DNA of 64,000 nt from Algibacter marinivivus. Lineage in GTDB: Bacteria > Bacteroidota > Bacteroidia > Flavobacteriales > Flavobacteriaceae. The notes under the pieces are model-generated. The model saw only the letters and a program-made list of their open reading frames with translations. It was not told the DNA's origin and did no database searches. Both the position numbers and the translations under genes were made by a program. Below, one piece after another: positions 8,455 through 17,553 of the stretch. The stretch is from NCBI RefSeq assembly GCF_003143755.1, contig NZ_QFRI01000001.1, positions 496,001-560,000 of the forward strand, read 5' to 3'. Positions within the stretch are counted from its first letter, which is position 1. Every line of letters begins with the position of its first letter.

Positions 8455-9330
8455 ATGAAATCAATAACAATAAGCCATATAAAAGACAGAGAAACCAATC
8501 GTATAGAAATGATTGACTTCTATAATGAAGCGACTGAAGATTATGAATTCTGGAGCAACGATTTCAATATGCATTTTGGATATTTCATCCCTTTTAGAAC
8601 CAATATTTTAAAGAGAGATACGATGCTTAATCAAATGAATAATCAGGTTATTAAACGTTTAGGAATTACTGAAGGCAAAAAAACTTTAGCCGATTTAGGC
8701 TGTGGTATGGGAGGCACTATGCGATATGCTTTAAAAAAGAATAAAAAACTTTCTGCATTTGGTGTTACATTATCAGAATTTCAAACTAAAAAAGGAAATG
8801 CTTTATTAAAAGGTTTTAATGGTACTATTTTAAAAGAAAATTATAATAATACTTCATTTTCTTCAAACAGTTTTGATACAGCATTGGCCATTGAAAGCTT
8901 TTGCCATTCAGGACATAGTAGTAATTCATTAAAAGAAGCATATCGAATTCTTAAGCCAAATGGAAAATTGGTAATTGCTGATGCTTTTTTGAAAAAAGAA
9001 CCTGCTAAACTTTGCCATGGGAGTTCTTATGCCTACCAAAAAATTTGTAACCATTGGAGTTTGGAAAAACTAGAAACAATTGATAATATGACTACCAAAT
9101 TGAAGCAGCAAGGGTTTTCTGAAGTTAAAATTGAAGACGCTTCGTTTAAAGTTGCGCCATCTGTATTACATGTGCCATTTGCGATTATTGGATTTGCGCT
9201 TAAAAAACTTTTGAAAACTAAAACTTTAAAACGAGAGAGTTTACACAACTTAAAAGGGTCTTTTTACGCGTTAATTTCTGGGTTGCACATGAGAAGTTTT
9301 GGGTATTATATAATTACTTGTACTAAATAA
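8455..9330 (+). CDS. Class I SAM-dependent methyltransferase
   Basis: 291 residues. SAM-binding motif I is LADLGCGMGGTMRYA around residues 78-92. The later ALAIESFCHSGHSSNSLKEA and LKPNGKLVIADAF stretches match motifs II/III of UbiE/sterol-methyltransferase-like enzymes. The C-terminal hydrophobic VPFAIIGFALKKLL segment may contact membrane or a lipid substrate. It is the last gene of the GbsR-controlled unit, so it probably modifies a lipid or osmolyte under that regulator. The substrate is unknown. Confidence 0.85.
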   Translation: MKSITISHIKDRETNRIEMIDFYNEATEDYEFWSNDFNMHFGYFIPFRTNILKRDTMLNQMNNQVIKRLGITEGKKTLADLGCGMGGTMRYALKKNKKLSAFGVTLSEFQTKKGNALLKGFNGTILKENYNNTSFSSNSFDTALAIESFCHSGHSSNSLKEAYRILKPNGKLVIADAFLKKEPAKLCHGSSYAYQKICNHWSLEKLETIDNMTTKLKQQGFSEVKIEDASFKVAPSVLHVPFAIIGFALKKLLKTKTLKRESLHNLKGSFYALISGLHMRSFGYYIITCTK

Positions 9331-9366
9331 CAAAATACATTAAGCAATATTATAGTTTGCAGGTAT

Positions 9367-9464
9367 GCGCGTTAAGGATAGAAGTGGATAGCCCACAGCT
9401 TTTGCGCCTTAGCGCAGAAGCGAGGACTTGTAACGGATAGCCTAACCCTTTTCGGGTAACGCCC
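9367..9464 (+). ncRNA. Structured intergenic repeat, copy A (putative RNA)
   Basis: One of three copies in this window (others at 56757 and 62491). GCGTTA (9369-9374) pairs with TAACGC (9457-9462) to close the element. Inside are GTGG-ATAGC-CCAC, a 10 bp hairpin (9398-9407 with 9412-9421, CTTA loop), the conserved GAGGACTTGTAACG block and ACCC/GGGT. Copy A has its own hairpin sequence where the other two carry the TCCCGAT palindrome. It could belong to the Flavo-1 RNA class, which I cannot verify. It fills most of the gap between the methyltransferase and sigma factor genes. Confidence 0.65.
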
Positions 9465-9553
9465 AAAAAAAATTTACCCGGTAGTAAAATAACATTTATA
9501 TAAATTCATTTTTTTAGCTTATTTTTGGAATTCAAAAAAAATTTGCTTCGCTA

Positions 9554-10105
9554 ATGCCAAACCATCTAATTGATCCGAATAAATGGATTGACTTATATTC
9601 TGATTACCTCTTCAACTACACCATTACTAGGGTTAGTGATAGAGAGATTGCTCAAGATTTGGTTTCTGAGACTTTTTTGGCTGGTTTAAAATCTATGAAA
9701 AACTTTAAAGGTGAGGCCAGCGAGCGCACCTGGTTAATTTCTATTTTAAAAAGAAAAATAATAGACCATTACAGAAAAATTAACTCTAACAAAGGGAAAG
9801 CTGAGGTTAGAATTAATTATAATGATGCTGAAAGTGAAGGTGATTGGTTAGAGGAACGTGTTGCAGACCCTTATGATAAAACTGCTGAAGACACGCTACA
9901 AAACAACGAGTTAGGAGATGCTATACATAATTGCTTAGGAAAACTACCTAAAAAACAAGCTGATGTTTTTAAAATGAAAACCATTTTAAATTATGAAACT
10001 GAAGTTATTTGTAATGAATTAAATATTACGGCGTCTAACCTCTGGGTAATCATTCATAGAGCTAGAACAGCTATGGCAGATTGCTTAAAACAAAATTGGT
10101 TTTAA
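9554..10105 (+). CDS. ECF-type RNA polymerase sigma factor
   Basis: 183 residues. Region 2 is at about 15-80 (DLVSETFLAGLKSMKNFKG, then the -10 contact segment RTWLISILKRKIIDHYRK), and region 4 is at about 120-180 (KLPKKQADVFKMKTI). Region 4 has NITASNLWVIIHRARTAM, typical of the flavobacterial anti-sigma-paired ECF group. TATTTTTG at 9520-9527 is a possible -7 box. The gene ends 2 bp before a zinc-type anti-sigma gene, giving the usual sigma/anti-sigma pair. Confidence 0.93.
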   Translation: MPNHLIDPNKWIDLYSDYLFNYTITRVSDREIAQDLVSETFLAGLKSMKNFKGEASERTWLISILKRKIIDHYRKINSNKGKAEVRINYNDAESEGDWLEERVADPYDKTAEDTLQNNELGDAIHNCLGKLPKKQADVFKMKTILNYETEVICNELNITASNLWVIIHRARTAMADCLKQNWF

Positions 10106-10107
10106 TT

Positions 10108-10362
10108 ATGAGTAAGATGATTATTCCTTGTGAAGAAGCAAATCATGTATGTGATAAAACACAGTACAAAGAGGCTACATTATGGGAAAAAATAAAACTA
10201 AACATCCATTTGATTTATTGTAGAGCTTGCAGAAAGTACACTGCAAATAATAGCAAGCTTACAAAAGTGATAAAGAAATCTGATGTAGAGTGTTTAGACA
10301 AGACTTATAAAGATGCTATGAAAAAAGACTTTGAAAAGGCTTTAAAAGAAGTTTCTAATTAA
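10108..10362 (+). CDS. Small zinc-finger anti-sigma factor
   Basis: 84 residues from the ATG at 10108. A longer ORF starting at 10081 overlaps the sigma gene, and its extra residues are just out-of-frame sigma sequence. The HLIYCRAC segment fits the H-x3-C-x2-C zinc-binding anti-sigma motif, with more Cys at CEEANHVC. No membrane segment is present, so it would be a cytoplasmic redox- or zinc-sensitive anti-sigma. The 2 bp spacing after the sigma gene supports partnership. Its end overlaps the convergent UbiA-like gene by 8 bp. Confidence 0.8.
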   Translation: MSKMIIPCEEANHVCDKTQYKEATLWEKIKLNIHLIYCRACRKYTANNSKLTKVIKKSDVECLDKTYKDAMKKDFEKALKEVSN

Positions 10363-11173
10363 AGTATAGCAATAAAATTAGCCATAATATTGGCAAACTT
10401 TCTACCCAAAAAGAACTGTAATATTTTTGTTGTTCAATTTTACTAAAGAATACAAAAAACCCAGTGATTATCAATACTATTAGTAATACAACTATATAAC
10501 CTTCATTAGTTGTATTCTTAAAAAATTCTAATAAAAAAACTATTACTAAAAATAGTACTCCAAGGCCTTTTGTCTTTTTCAAACCTAATTTTTGTGGTAT
10601 GGTTGATAATTTCAAATTATCATACTTTAAGTCTCTTATTTCAAAAGGAAGCATTAACACTAATACATATAAAAAACGTTGTGCTCCTAGAATAACAACA
10701 TCTGAATCTATGCTATAATTCGAATTAATTAGTGGTATAAAAACTGTTACTCCTGTCCAAACTAATGCAATAATATATACTTTTAAACCTCCTATATTTC
10801 TCAAGGTGTTATTCTTTTTTGAAAAAACTGGGATGGCATATAAAACAGTTAATAATGCAAAACAGAATATAAAGATGTGTGTATTTAATTTAAGTTTAAT
10901 AGCATAATAACACATTAAAATGAAACAAATAAAAGATAGTATTTGAATTAATTTTAGCCAATTTGCTAAGCGTCTATGACGAAATTTTGCAACTCCAAAA
11001 TATTTAACAAAATTGTACCCAGTTATAGAAGCATAAAACACAAAGTATAAAACCGATTCTGAGTAGCTCAAATCGAGACTTAAAAGTGTAATCCATGTTA
11101 AAGAAAACACAGATAAAGCTACATGTATACTACTGTTTATATAAAAATTTAAAAGCTGTCTTAAAAACGTCAT
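10355..11173 (-). CDS. UbiA-like polytopic membrane protein
   Basis: 272 residues from the ATG at 11173, with about eight membrane segments. An upstream ATG at 11332 would run into gcvP and its promoter, so it is rejected. RDLKYDNLKLSTIPQKLG matches the second Asp-rich motif of UbiA prenyltransferases. The first motif position (NFVKYFGVAKFR) lacks the expected aspartates, so normal prenyl-diphosphate chemistry is doubtful. It may be a divergent or inactive UbiA relative. It converges on the anti-sigma gene and is divergent from gcvP. Confidence 0.7.
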   Translation of the reverse strand: MTFLRQLLNFYINSSIHVALSVFSLTWITLLSLDLSYSESVLYFVFYASITGYNFVKYFGVAKFRHRRLANWLKLIQILSFICFILMCYYAIKLKLNTHIFIFCFALLTVLYAIPVFSKKNNTLRNIGGLKVYIIALVWTGVTVFIPLINSNYSIDSDVVILGAQRFLYVLVLMLPFEIRDLKYDNLKLSTIPQKLGLKKTKGLGVLFLVIVFLLEFFKNTTNEGYIVVLLIVLIITGFFVFFSKIEQQKYYSSFWVESLPILWLILLLYFN

Positions 11174-11292
11174 ATAGCAAAAATAACCAAAGTGTTGATA
11201 ACGTTTATGAATAGTTAAAAACTTTCCTTTTTCTTCAATAAAACACATCAAATATTGCGTATTTTTGCGAATTATATAAATAAATCCTGATA

Positions 11293-14142
11293 ATGAATAC
11301 AAATGCTTTCGCTTTGCGTCATATTGGTCCAAGAGAAAACGACCAAAAACTCATGTTAGAATCTTTAGGTTTAAAAACATTAGATCAATTAATTTTTGAG
11401 ACTATCCCTGATGATATTCGTTTAAAAAATGGATTAAATTTAGACGAACCTATGACAGAACATGAGTATTTATTACATATTCATGATTTATCTAAAAAAA
11501 ATAAAGCTCGCAAAACATATATTGGTTTAGGGTATCACCCAACTGTATTACCAGCTGTCATTCAGAGAAATATTCTAGAAAACCCAGGTTGGTACACTGC
11601 TTACACACCTTATCAAGCTGAAATTGCTCAAGGAAGATTAGAAGCTCTTTTGAATTTTCAAACTATGGTTATAGACCTTACAGGAATGGAAATTGCAAAT
11701 GCTTCTTTACTTGACGAAAGTACAGCCGTAGCAGAAGCTATGAGTTTACTTTTTTCTGTAAGAGAGCGCGATCAGAAAAAAGCGGGTGTCAATAAATTTT
11801 TTGTTTCTGAAAATATATTACCTCAAACATTGTCTTTACTTAACACAAGGGCTAATCCAATAGGTATTGAGCTTATTATTGGTAAAGAAGAAGCCTTTGA
11901 TTTTTCTGAAGACTTCTTTGGAGCTATTCTACAATATCCTGGAAAAGACGGTCAAATTACCGACATAAAATCATTTATATCAAAAGCTAATGATGCTAGA
12001 ATTAAAGTTGCTGTTGCAGCAGATATTCTAAGTTTAGTCAAATTAGAGGCTCCGGGGAAATTTGGAGCTGATGTTGTTGTTGGTACTACACAACGCTTTG
12101 GAATTCCAATGGGTTATGGCGGTCCGCACGCGGCATATTTTGCTACTAAAGAAGCTTATAAACGAGATTTACCAGGTCGTATAATTGGTGTTACTAAAGA
12201 TGCAAATGGCAATCGTGCATTACGTATGGCATTACAGACTAGAGAGCAACATATTAAACGAGATAAAGCAACTTCCAATATTTGTACAGCCCAAGTTTTA
12301 CTTGCTGTTATGGCAAGCATGTATGGGGTTTATCATGGTCCACAAGGGTTGAAGTTTATAGCTAACAAGGTTCATAACAAAGCAGCTTCTTTAGAAAACG
12401 CACTTCAAAAATTAGGATATAGTCAAGTAAATACCTCATATTTTGATACACTTCAAATAAAGACTAAAGCAAAAGCTATAAAGAAAATAGCTATTGAAAA
12501 GAAAGTAAACCTATATTATCCAGATAAAAATACAGTTACTATCTCAATAAATGAAACTACATCAATAAGGGATATTAACTATTTGATTTCAATTTTTGCT
12601 GAAGCTGCACAAAAAGAGACCATAGTAATTTCATCTGTTGAACAAGCAAATAATATTTCTGAATCTATTCAAAGACAATCAGATTTTTTAACTGAACCTG
12701 TTTTCAATACCTATCATTCTGAAACAGAATTAATGCGTTACATCAAGTCTTTAGAACGTAAAGATTTAGCATTAAATCATTCTATGATTTCATTAGGATC
12801 TTGTACCATGAAGTTGAATGCAGCATCAGAGATGTTACCTCTTAGTTGGTTTAAATGGGGAAACATTCATCCATTTGCGCCTCTAAAGCAAGCTAAAGGG
12901 TATTTAACTGTATTAAAAGAATTAGAAGATCAGCTTACAGAAATTACAGGTTTCGCAGCTACATCATTACAACCAAACTCTGGAGCTCAAGGCGAGTTTG
13001 CTGGATTAATGGTTATCAAAGCATATCATGAATCTCGTAGTGACCATCATAGAAACATTTGCTTAATTCCTTCTTCTGCTCATGGTACAAATCCAGCCAG
13101 TGCTGTAATGGCAGGTATGAAAGTTGTGGTAACAAAATCAACCGAAGAAGGTAATATTGACGTAGAAGATTTACGAGAAAAAGCAGAACTTCATAAAGAA
13201 AACCTATCGGCTTTAATGGTAACATATCCATCAACGCATGGTGTTTATGAATCTGCTATTAAAGAAATCACCCAAATTATTCATGATAATGGCGGGCAAG
13301 TATATATGGATGGAGCCAATATGAATGCTCAAGTTGGATTAACAAATCCAGGTAATATTGGCGCAGACGTTTGTCATCTTAACTTGCATAAAACATTTGC
13401 TATTCCACATGGCGGTGGAGGCCCAGGAGTAGGCCCAATTTGTGTAGCTAAACAACTCGTACCGTTTTTACCTGGAAATCCTTTGGTTAAAACTGGTGGA
13501 GACAAAGCAATTACAGCTATTTCAGCTGCACCTTTTGGATCTGCTTTAGCTTGCTTGATTTCTTATGGCTATATAAAAATGCTTGGAAATAAAGGTTTAA
13601 CAGAGTCAACAAAAATTGCCATTCTTAACGCCAACTATATAAAACATAGATTAGAGGGCTATTACGAAACTTTATATTCTGGTGAAAGAGGTCGTGCAGC
13701 ACATGAAATGATTATAGATTGTCGTCCTTTTAAAACTCATGGTATTGAAGTTACAGATATTGCTAAACGTTTAATGGACTATGGTTTCCATGCACCAACA
13801 GTATCTTTCCCAGTAGCTGGAACTATGATGATTGAGCCTACAGAAAGTGAAAGTAAGGCTGAAATGGATCGTTTTTGTGATGCTATGATTTCAATAAAAA
13901 AAGAAATAGATAACGTAACTAAAGAAGAAGATAATAATGTCTTAAAAAATGCACCCCACACTTTAGATATGATTACCGCTAACGAATGGTACTTCCCTTA
14001 CAGTCGTGAAGAAGCTGCATTTCCTTTAGATTATATAAGGGATAACAAGTTTTGGCCAAGTGTAAGACGTGTTGATGATGCATATGGCGATAGAAATTTA
14101 ATTTGTTCGTGTGTGCCAATTGAAGCTTATGCTGAAGCCTAA
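11293..14142 (+). CDS. gcvP: Glycine dehydrogenase (decarboxylating), P-protein
   Basis: 949 residues, a full-length single-chain P-protein of the glycine cleavage system. It decarboxylates glycine with PLP and passes the aminomethyl group to the H-protein. The PLP lysine is Lys700 in NLHKTFAIPHGGGGPG. The N-terminal half (RHIGPRENDQKLML) and the C-terminal half are the two ancestral lobes. The other gcv genes are not in the window. TATTTTTG at 11260-11267 could be the -7 box. No glycine riboswitch was recognised in the 120 bp upstream. Confidence 0.98.
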   Translation: MNTNAFALRHIGPRENDQKLMLESLGLKTLDQLIFETIPDDIRLKNGLNLDEPMTEHEYLLHIHDLSKKNKARKTYIGLGYHPTVLPAVIQRNILENPGWYTAYTPYQAEIAQGRLEALLNFQTMVIDLTGMEIANASLLDESTAVAEAMSLLFSVRERDQKKAGVNKFFVSENILPQTLSLLNTRANPIGIELIIGKEEAFDFSEDFFGAILQYPGKDGQITDIKSFISKANDARIKVAVAADILSLVKLEAPGKFGADVVVGTTQRFGIPMGYGGPHAAYFATKEAYKRDLPGRIIGVTKDANGNRALRMALQTREQHIKRDKATSNICTAQVLLAVMASMYGVYHGPQGLKFIANKVHNKAASLENALQKLGYSQVNTSYFDTLQIKTKAKAIKKIAIEKKVNLYYPDKNTVTISINETTSIRDINYLISIFAEAAQKETIVISSVEQANNISESIQRQSDFLTEPVFNTYHSETELMRYIKSLERKDLALNHSMISLGSCTMKLNAASEMLPLSWFKWGNIHPFAPLKQAKGYLTVLKELEDQLTEITGFAATSLQPNSGAQGEFAGLMVIKAYHESRSDHHRNICLIPSSAHGTNPASAVMAGMKVVVTKSTEEGNIDVEDLREKAELHKENLSALMVTYPSTHGVYESAIKEITQIIHDNGGQVYMDGANMNAQVGLTNPGNIGADVCHLNLHKTFAIPHGGGGPGVGPICVAKQLVPFLPGNPLVKTGGDKAITAISAAPFGSALACLISYGYIKMLGNKGLTESTKIAILNANYIKHRLEGYYETLYSGERGRAAHEMIIDCRPFKTHGIEVTDIAKRLMDYGFHAPTVSFPVAGTMMIEPTESESKAEMDRFCDAMISIKKEIDNVTKEEDNNVLKNAPHTLDMITANEWYFPYSREEAAFPLDYIRDNKFWPSVRRVDDAYGDRNLICSCVPIEAYAEA

Positions 14143-14245
14143 AAATGAAGTTTGAACATCGTAAAAAATTAATAAAGGAAATTATTTTTTATTAGAAAGA
14201 TTTTATATTGCTTCTGTTGAATAAATTAAAGGCTATCTCTCTTAT

Positions 14246-15304
14246 ATGAATATTAAAATTACTGGCACAGGAAGCTATATCCCAGCGAATATTGAAAAGA
14301 ATGAAGATTTTCATAAAAATGAGTTCTTAAACAGTGATGGTTCAGCAATTAATGCTCCTAGCGAAGTTATTGTGAAAAAGTTTAAAGCCATAACTGGGAT
14401 AGATGAACGCCGTTATGCTAAAAGCCATTTAAACACCTCTGATATTGCTTCTTTTGCAGCTGAAAAAGCCATAGAAAATGCTAAAATAAATCGTGAAGAT
14501 TTAGATTATATCATTGTTGCTCATAATTATGGAGATGTAAGACACGATAGCCAACAAAGTGATACGGTACCAAGTATTGCTTCTAGAGTTAAACACTTAC
14601 TAAGAATTAAAAGCCCAAAATGTGTAGGATATGATTTGCTTTTTGGTTGCCCTGGATGGGTTGAAGGTGTAATACAAGCCAATGCTTTTATAAAATCTGG
14701 AATTGCAAAAAAATGCCTCGTAATTGGTGCAGAAACCTTATCACGAGTTATAGATCCTTATGATAGAGACTCTATGATTTATAGCGATGGCGCTGGTGCT
14801 GTTGTTATTGAATCTACAGATAATGAAGGAGGAATTATTGCTCATGAGTCTGCTACTTTTTCTTTAGACGAAGCGCATTTTATATATTTTGGAGAAACTA
14901 ATAATCAAGATTCTGATGATGCTCGTCGTTACATAAAAATGTACGGTCGTAAAATTTACGAATTTGCATTAACCAATGTGCCTTTAGCCATGAAATCTTG
15001 TTTAGATAAAAGTGGTGTTAATATTTCGGAGGTGAAAAAGATTTTAATTCACCAAGCTAATGAAAAGATGGATGAAGCTATTGTAAAACGCTTTTATGAA
15101 CTTCATAATTTAGAAATGCCGGAAGGCATTATGCCAATGAGTATTGGAAAATTAGGAAATTCCAGTGTAGCCACTGTACCAACGCTATACAATATGATTT
15201 TAAATGGTGAACTTGATAATCAAGAAATAAATAAAGGTGACGTTATTATTTTTGCTAGTGTAGGTGCAGGCATGAATATTAATGCTATTGTTTACAAACA
15301 GTAA
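14246..15304 (+). CDS. 3-oxoacyl-ACP synthase III (FabH-like)
   Basis: 352 residues with the KAS III triad: Cys135 (GCPGWVEG), His269 (IHQAN) and Asn305 (GNSS). The enzyme condenses an acyl-CoA or acyl-ACP with malonyl-ACP. It stands apart from other fatty-acid genes and starts a three-gene unit with a methyltransferase (2 bp gap) and a glycosyltransferase. This suggests a specialised lipid rather than bulk fatty-acid synthesis. It is somewhat longer than typical FabH (about 320). Confidence 0.88.
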   Translation: MNIKITGTGSYIPANIEKNEDFHKNEFLNSDGSAINAPSEVIVKKFKAITGIDERRYAKSHLNTSDIASFAAEKAIENAKINREDLDYIIVAHNYGDVRHDSQQSDTVPSIASRVKHLLRIKSPKCVGYDLLFGCPGWVEGVIQANAFIKSGIAKKCLVIGAETLSRVIDPYDRDSMIYSDGAGAVVIESTDNEGGIIAHESATFSLDEAHFIYFGETNNQDSDDARRYIKMYGRKIYEFALTNVPLAMKSCLDKSGVNISEVKKILIHQANEKMDEAIVKRFYELHNLEMPEGIMPMSIGKLGNSSVATVPTLYNMILNGELDNQEINKGDVIIFASVGAGMNINAIVYKQ

Positions 15305-15306
15305 TC

Positions 15307-15828
15307 ATGTACGAGAAAACCTTTCCGAATAAGCGTTTTAAACACACTATTGAATTTTTAGAAAAACATGTTTCAGGCACTGAATCAATCTTAGATTTAG
15401 GTGTTGAAAATCCGTTCAGTTCGATTATGAAAGAACATGGATATTCTGTTGAAAACACAAAAGGTGAAGATTTAGATATTGATACGTCTACCATTGAAAA
15501 TTCTAAAGCAAGTGTTATTACAGCTTTCGAAATTTTCGAACACTTACTCTCCCCGTTTACTGTTTTAAAATCTATAAAAGCGGATAAATTAGTGGCTAGC
15601 ATCCCACTTAAATTGTGGTTTTCTTCTGCTTACAGAAGTAAAACAGATATGTTAGACAGACACTATCATGAGTTTGAAGACTGGCAATTTGATTGGTTAT
15701 TAGAAAAGTCTGGATGGAAAATTATTGATAGTCAAAAATGGACTAACCCTACTAAAAAGATTGGCATTCGTCCAATTTTAAGACATTTCACTCCAAGATA
15801 TTATATTGTTTATGCTGAAAGAGTTTAA
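15307..15828 (+). CDS. Methyltransferase-domain protein
   Basis: 173 residues. ILDLGVENPFS (about 25-35) stands at the SAM motif I position but lacks the usual GxGxG. TAFEIFEHLLSPF matches the type 11 methyltransferase EvxEHl segment. The C-terminal HYHEFEDWQFDWLLEKSGW resembles small flavobacterial methyltransferases. It is 2 bp after the KAS III gene, so it should act on the same product. The weak motif I leaves the possibility that it binds SAM poorly or not at all. Confidence 0.7.
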   Translation: MYEKTFPNKRFKHTIEFLEKHVSGTESILDLGVENPFSSIMKEHGYSVENTKGEDLDIDTSTIENSKASVITAFEIFEHLLSPFTVLKSIKADKLVASIPLKLWFSSAYRSKTDMLDRHYHEFEDWQFDWLLEKSGWKIIDSQKWTNPTKKIGIRPILRHFTPRYYIVYAERV

Positions 15829-15852
15829 CTTTACGTTTTAAACTTTAAAACT

Positions 15853-16704
15853 TTGGATTTTTACATCATTATTCCAGCACACAACGAAGAACGCTTCATT
15901 GGACTCACTTTAAATTCTTTAGCAACTCAAACGCATTTACCAAAACGTCTTATTGTTGTGAATGACAATTCCACTGATAAAACTCAAGATATTGTTGAGG
16001 CTTATGCTGAAAAACACCCTTGGATAACGTGTATAAATTCAAAATCATCCAATAAACATTTACCTGGTTCAAAAATCATAAATGCATTCTATAAAGGCTT
16101 TGAAGTTTTAGATAATTCATACGATGTGATTTGCAAGTTTGATGCAGATTTAATTTTCCCAAACAACTATTTAAAACAATTATCAAATCATTTTATCAAA
16201 AATGAAAAATTAGGAATGGCTTCAGGGTTTTGTTATATCGAAAAAGACGCACATTGGGTTTTAGAAAATTTAACTAGAAAAGATCATATTCGTGGCGCTC
16301 TAAAGGCTTATAAGAAAGATTGCTTTTTACAAATAGGCAAATTGAAAACGTCTATGGGTTGGGATACTGTTGATGAATTACTTGCCAAATATTACGGTTG
16401 GGAAATTTTAACCGATGAGAATCTACATGTAAAACACTTAAAACCAACTGGTATTAGCTACAATAAAGCTTCTAAGCATTTACAAGGAGAGGCTATGTAC
16501 AAAATGCGCTATGGTTTTATTATTACATTAATTTCAGCATTAAAACTAGCTTACAAAAAGAGTAAATTAAGTTTATTCAAAGATTATATGGCTGGTTATT
16601 TTAAAGCTAAAAAAGAAAACATTGATTTCTTAGTTTCTGAAGAAGAAGGTAAGTTTATTAGAGATTTACGTTGGAAAGGAATGTTTAATAAGTTTAAACT
16701 TTAG
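15853..16704 (+). CDS. Family 2 glycosyltransferase
   Basis: 283 residues with a GT-A fold: IIPAHNEERFIGLTLNSL (about 5-22), VVNDNSTDKT, and the metal-binding FDADL. It starts with TTG at 15853. An in-frame stop at 15826-15828 and no ATG in between make this the only sensible start. The C terminus is basic and without membrane spans. Placed after KAS III and a methyltransferase, it probably glycosylates a lipid made by them. Confidence 0.85.
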   Translation: MDFYIIIPAHNEERFIGLTLNSLATQTHLPKRLIVVNDNSTDKTQDIVEAYAEKHPWITCINSKSSNKHLPGSKIINAFYKGFEVLDNSYDVICKFDADLIFPNNYLKQLSNHFIKNEKLGMASGFCYIEKDAHWVLENLTRKDHIRGALKAYKKDCFLQIGKLKTSMGWDTVDELLAKYYGWEILTDENLHVKHLKPTGISYNKASKHLQGEAMYKMRYGFIITLISALKLAYKKSKLSLFKDYMAGYFKAKKENIDFLVSEEEGKFIRDLRWKGMFNKFKL

Positions 16705-16743
16705 ATGCTTAGAACACATTCAGCATGACATGAATGCTATTTA

Positions 16744-17553
16744 TTAATTAAAACTCCAATCTTTATAACTGCTTGAAGCTTCCAACTTATTTTCTAATGA
16801 ATCTTCCAATTCAGGAAAAAAATCTATCCCAGTTAATTTTTCAATTTCATCAACTGAAACAACAAAATCATATAAAGGTTTTCTAGAATCTTTATGAGGC
16901 ATCAAAAAAGCAATCATTTTAGTTTTTCCTGTATTGTTATCAATTAAAACTTTATAAAATTGATTAGGAACTGAAACTTCTTCTGTTCCAATAGTTTTCA
17001 TATGCCCTTTTAAAACACCACCTGTTACTACAAAAACACCATCGTATTTTCTAGCCCAATAACGTACCTTTTGTTCCAAAGTATTCCAAATACCAGAATT
17101 GAATTGATGTTCCTGCGGACTAATATTACTGGTTAAAAATGTTTCGTCATGAGCATCTTTACTAAATCTTCTATCTCCTGCAGGACACAAATGTCCTCTA
17201 TCATAACCAGAGTTCTTGTAATTTCTCCAGCTAGCAGCTCCAGTTTTTATTGCTTTATCAATTTCAAAATAAGGACGTTTATGATTCACACTTGAAAGAT
17301 GTGCTTTTTTTAACTCATATGCTACCCATTCAGCTTGTTCGTGCTTTTCATTATATGATAATGAATACCCTTCGTGGTGCACAATTTGGTTTGTTGTACT
17401 AGTTGGCAAAAAATATTCATTGGTATCAGATTTAGTTGCTTTTCCCTCTTCAACAACTTCACTTTTTTCTTCTTCAGATAAAAACCGTTCATAACCATAA
17501 ACTCCAAGAACTATTAATATAGCAACAACATAATATAAAGTTCTTTTATTCAT
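16744..17553 (-). CDS. DNA/RNA non-specific endonuclease (NUC1 family)
   Basis: 269 residues. An N-terminal membrane anchor or signal (about residues 5-20) precedes the nuclease domain. The catalytic DRGH motif is at residues 118-121 (YDRGHLCPAGDRR), and the metal-binding Asn lies in the NSGIWNTLE segment. Such enzymes cut DNA and RNA outside the cytoplasm. Its start codon overlaps the stop of the upstream PafA-type phosphatase by 1 bp. Together they could release phosphate from extracellular nucleic acid. Confidence 0.92.
   Translation of the reverse strand: MNKRTLYYVVAILIVLGVYGYERFLSEEEKSEVVEEGKATKSDTNEYFLPTSTTNQIVHHEGYSLSYNEKHEQAEWVAYELKKAHLSSVNHKRPYFEIDKAIKTGAASWRNYKNSGYDRGHLCPAGDRRFSKDAHDETFLTSNISPQEHQFNSGIWNTLEQKVRYWARKYDGVFVVTGGVLKGHMKTIGTEEVSVPNQFYKVLIDNNTGKTKMIAFLMPHKDSRKPLYDFVVSVDEIEKLTGIDFFPELEDSLENKLEASSSYKDWSFN

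Noticed and set aside
9473-9486. Extra CTACCC/GGGTAG-type operator near copy A
   Set aside because: TACCCGGTAG has no spacer between half-sites and no box at 22-23 bp.
10081-10107. Longer start for the anti-sigma gene
   Set aside because: It overlaps the sigma gene in another frame; the ATG at 10108 gives the family length.
11173-11293. Glycine riboswitch upstream of gcvP
   Set aside because: The 120 bp spacer is too short and shows none of the conserved paired elements.
11174-11332. N-terminal extension of the UbiA-like protein
   Set aside because: It overlaps gcvP and its promoter and lacks membrane character; the ATG at 11173 fits better.
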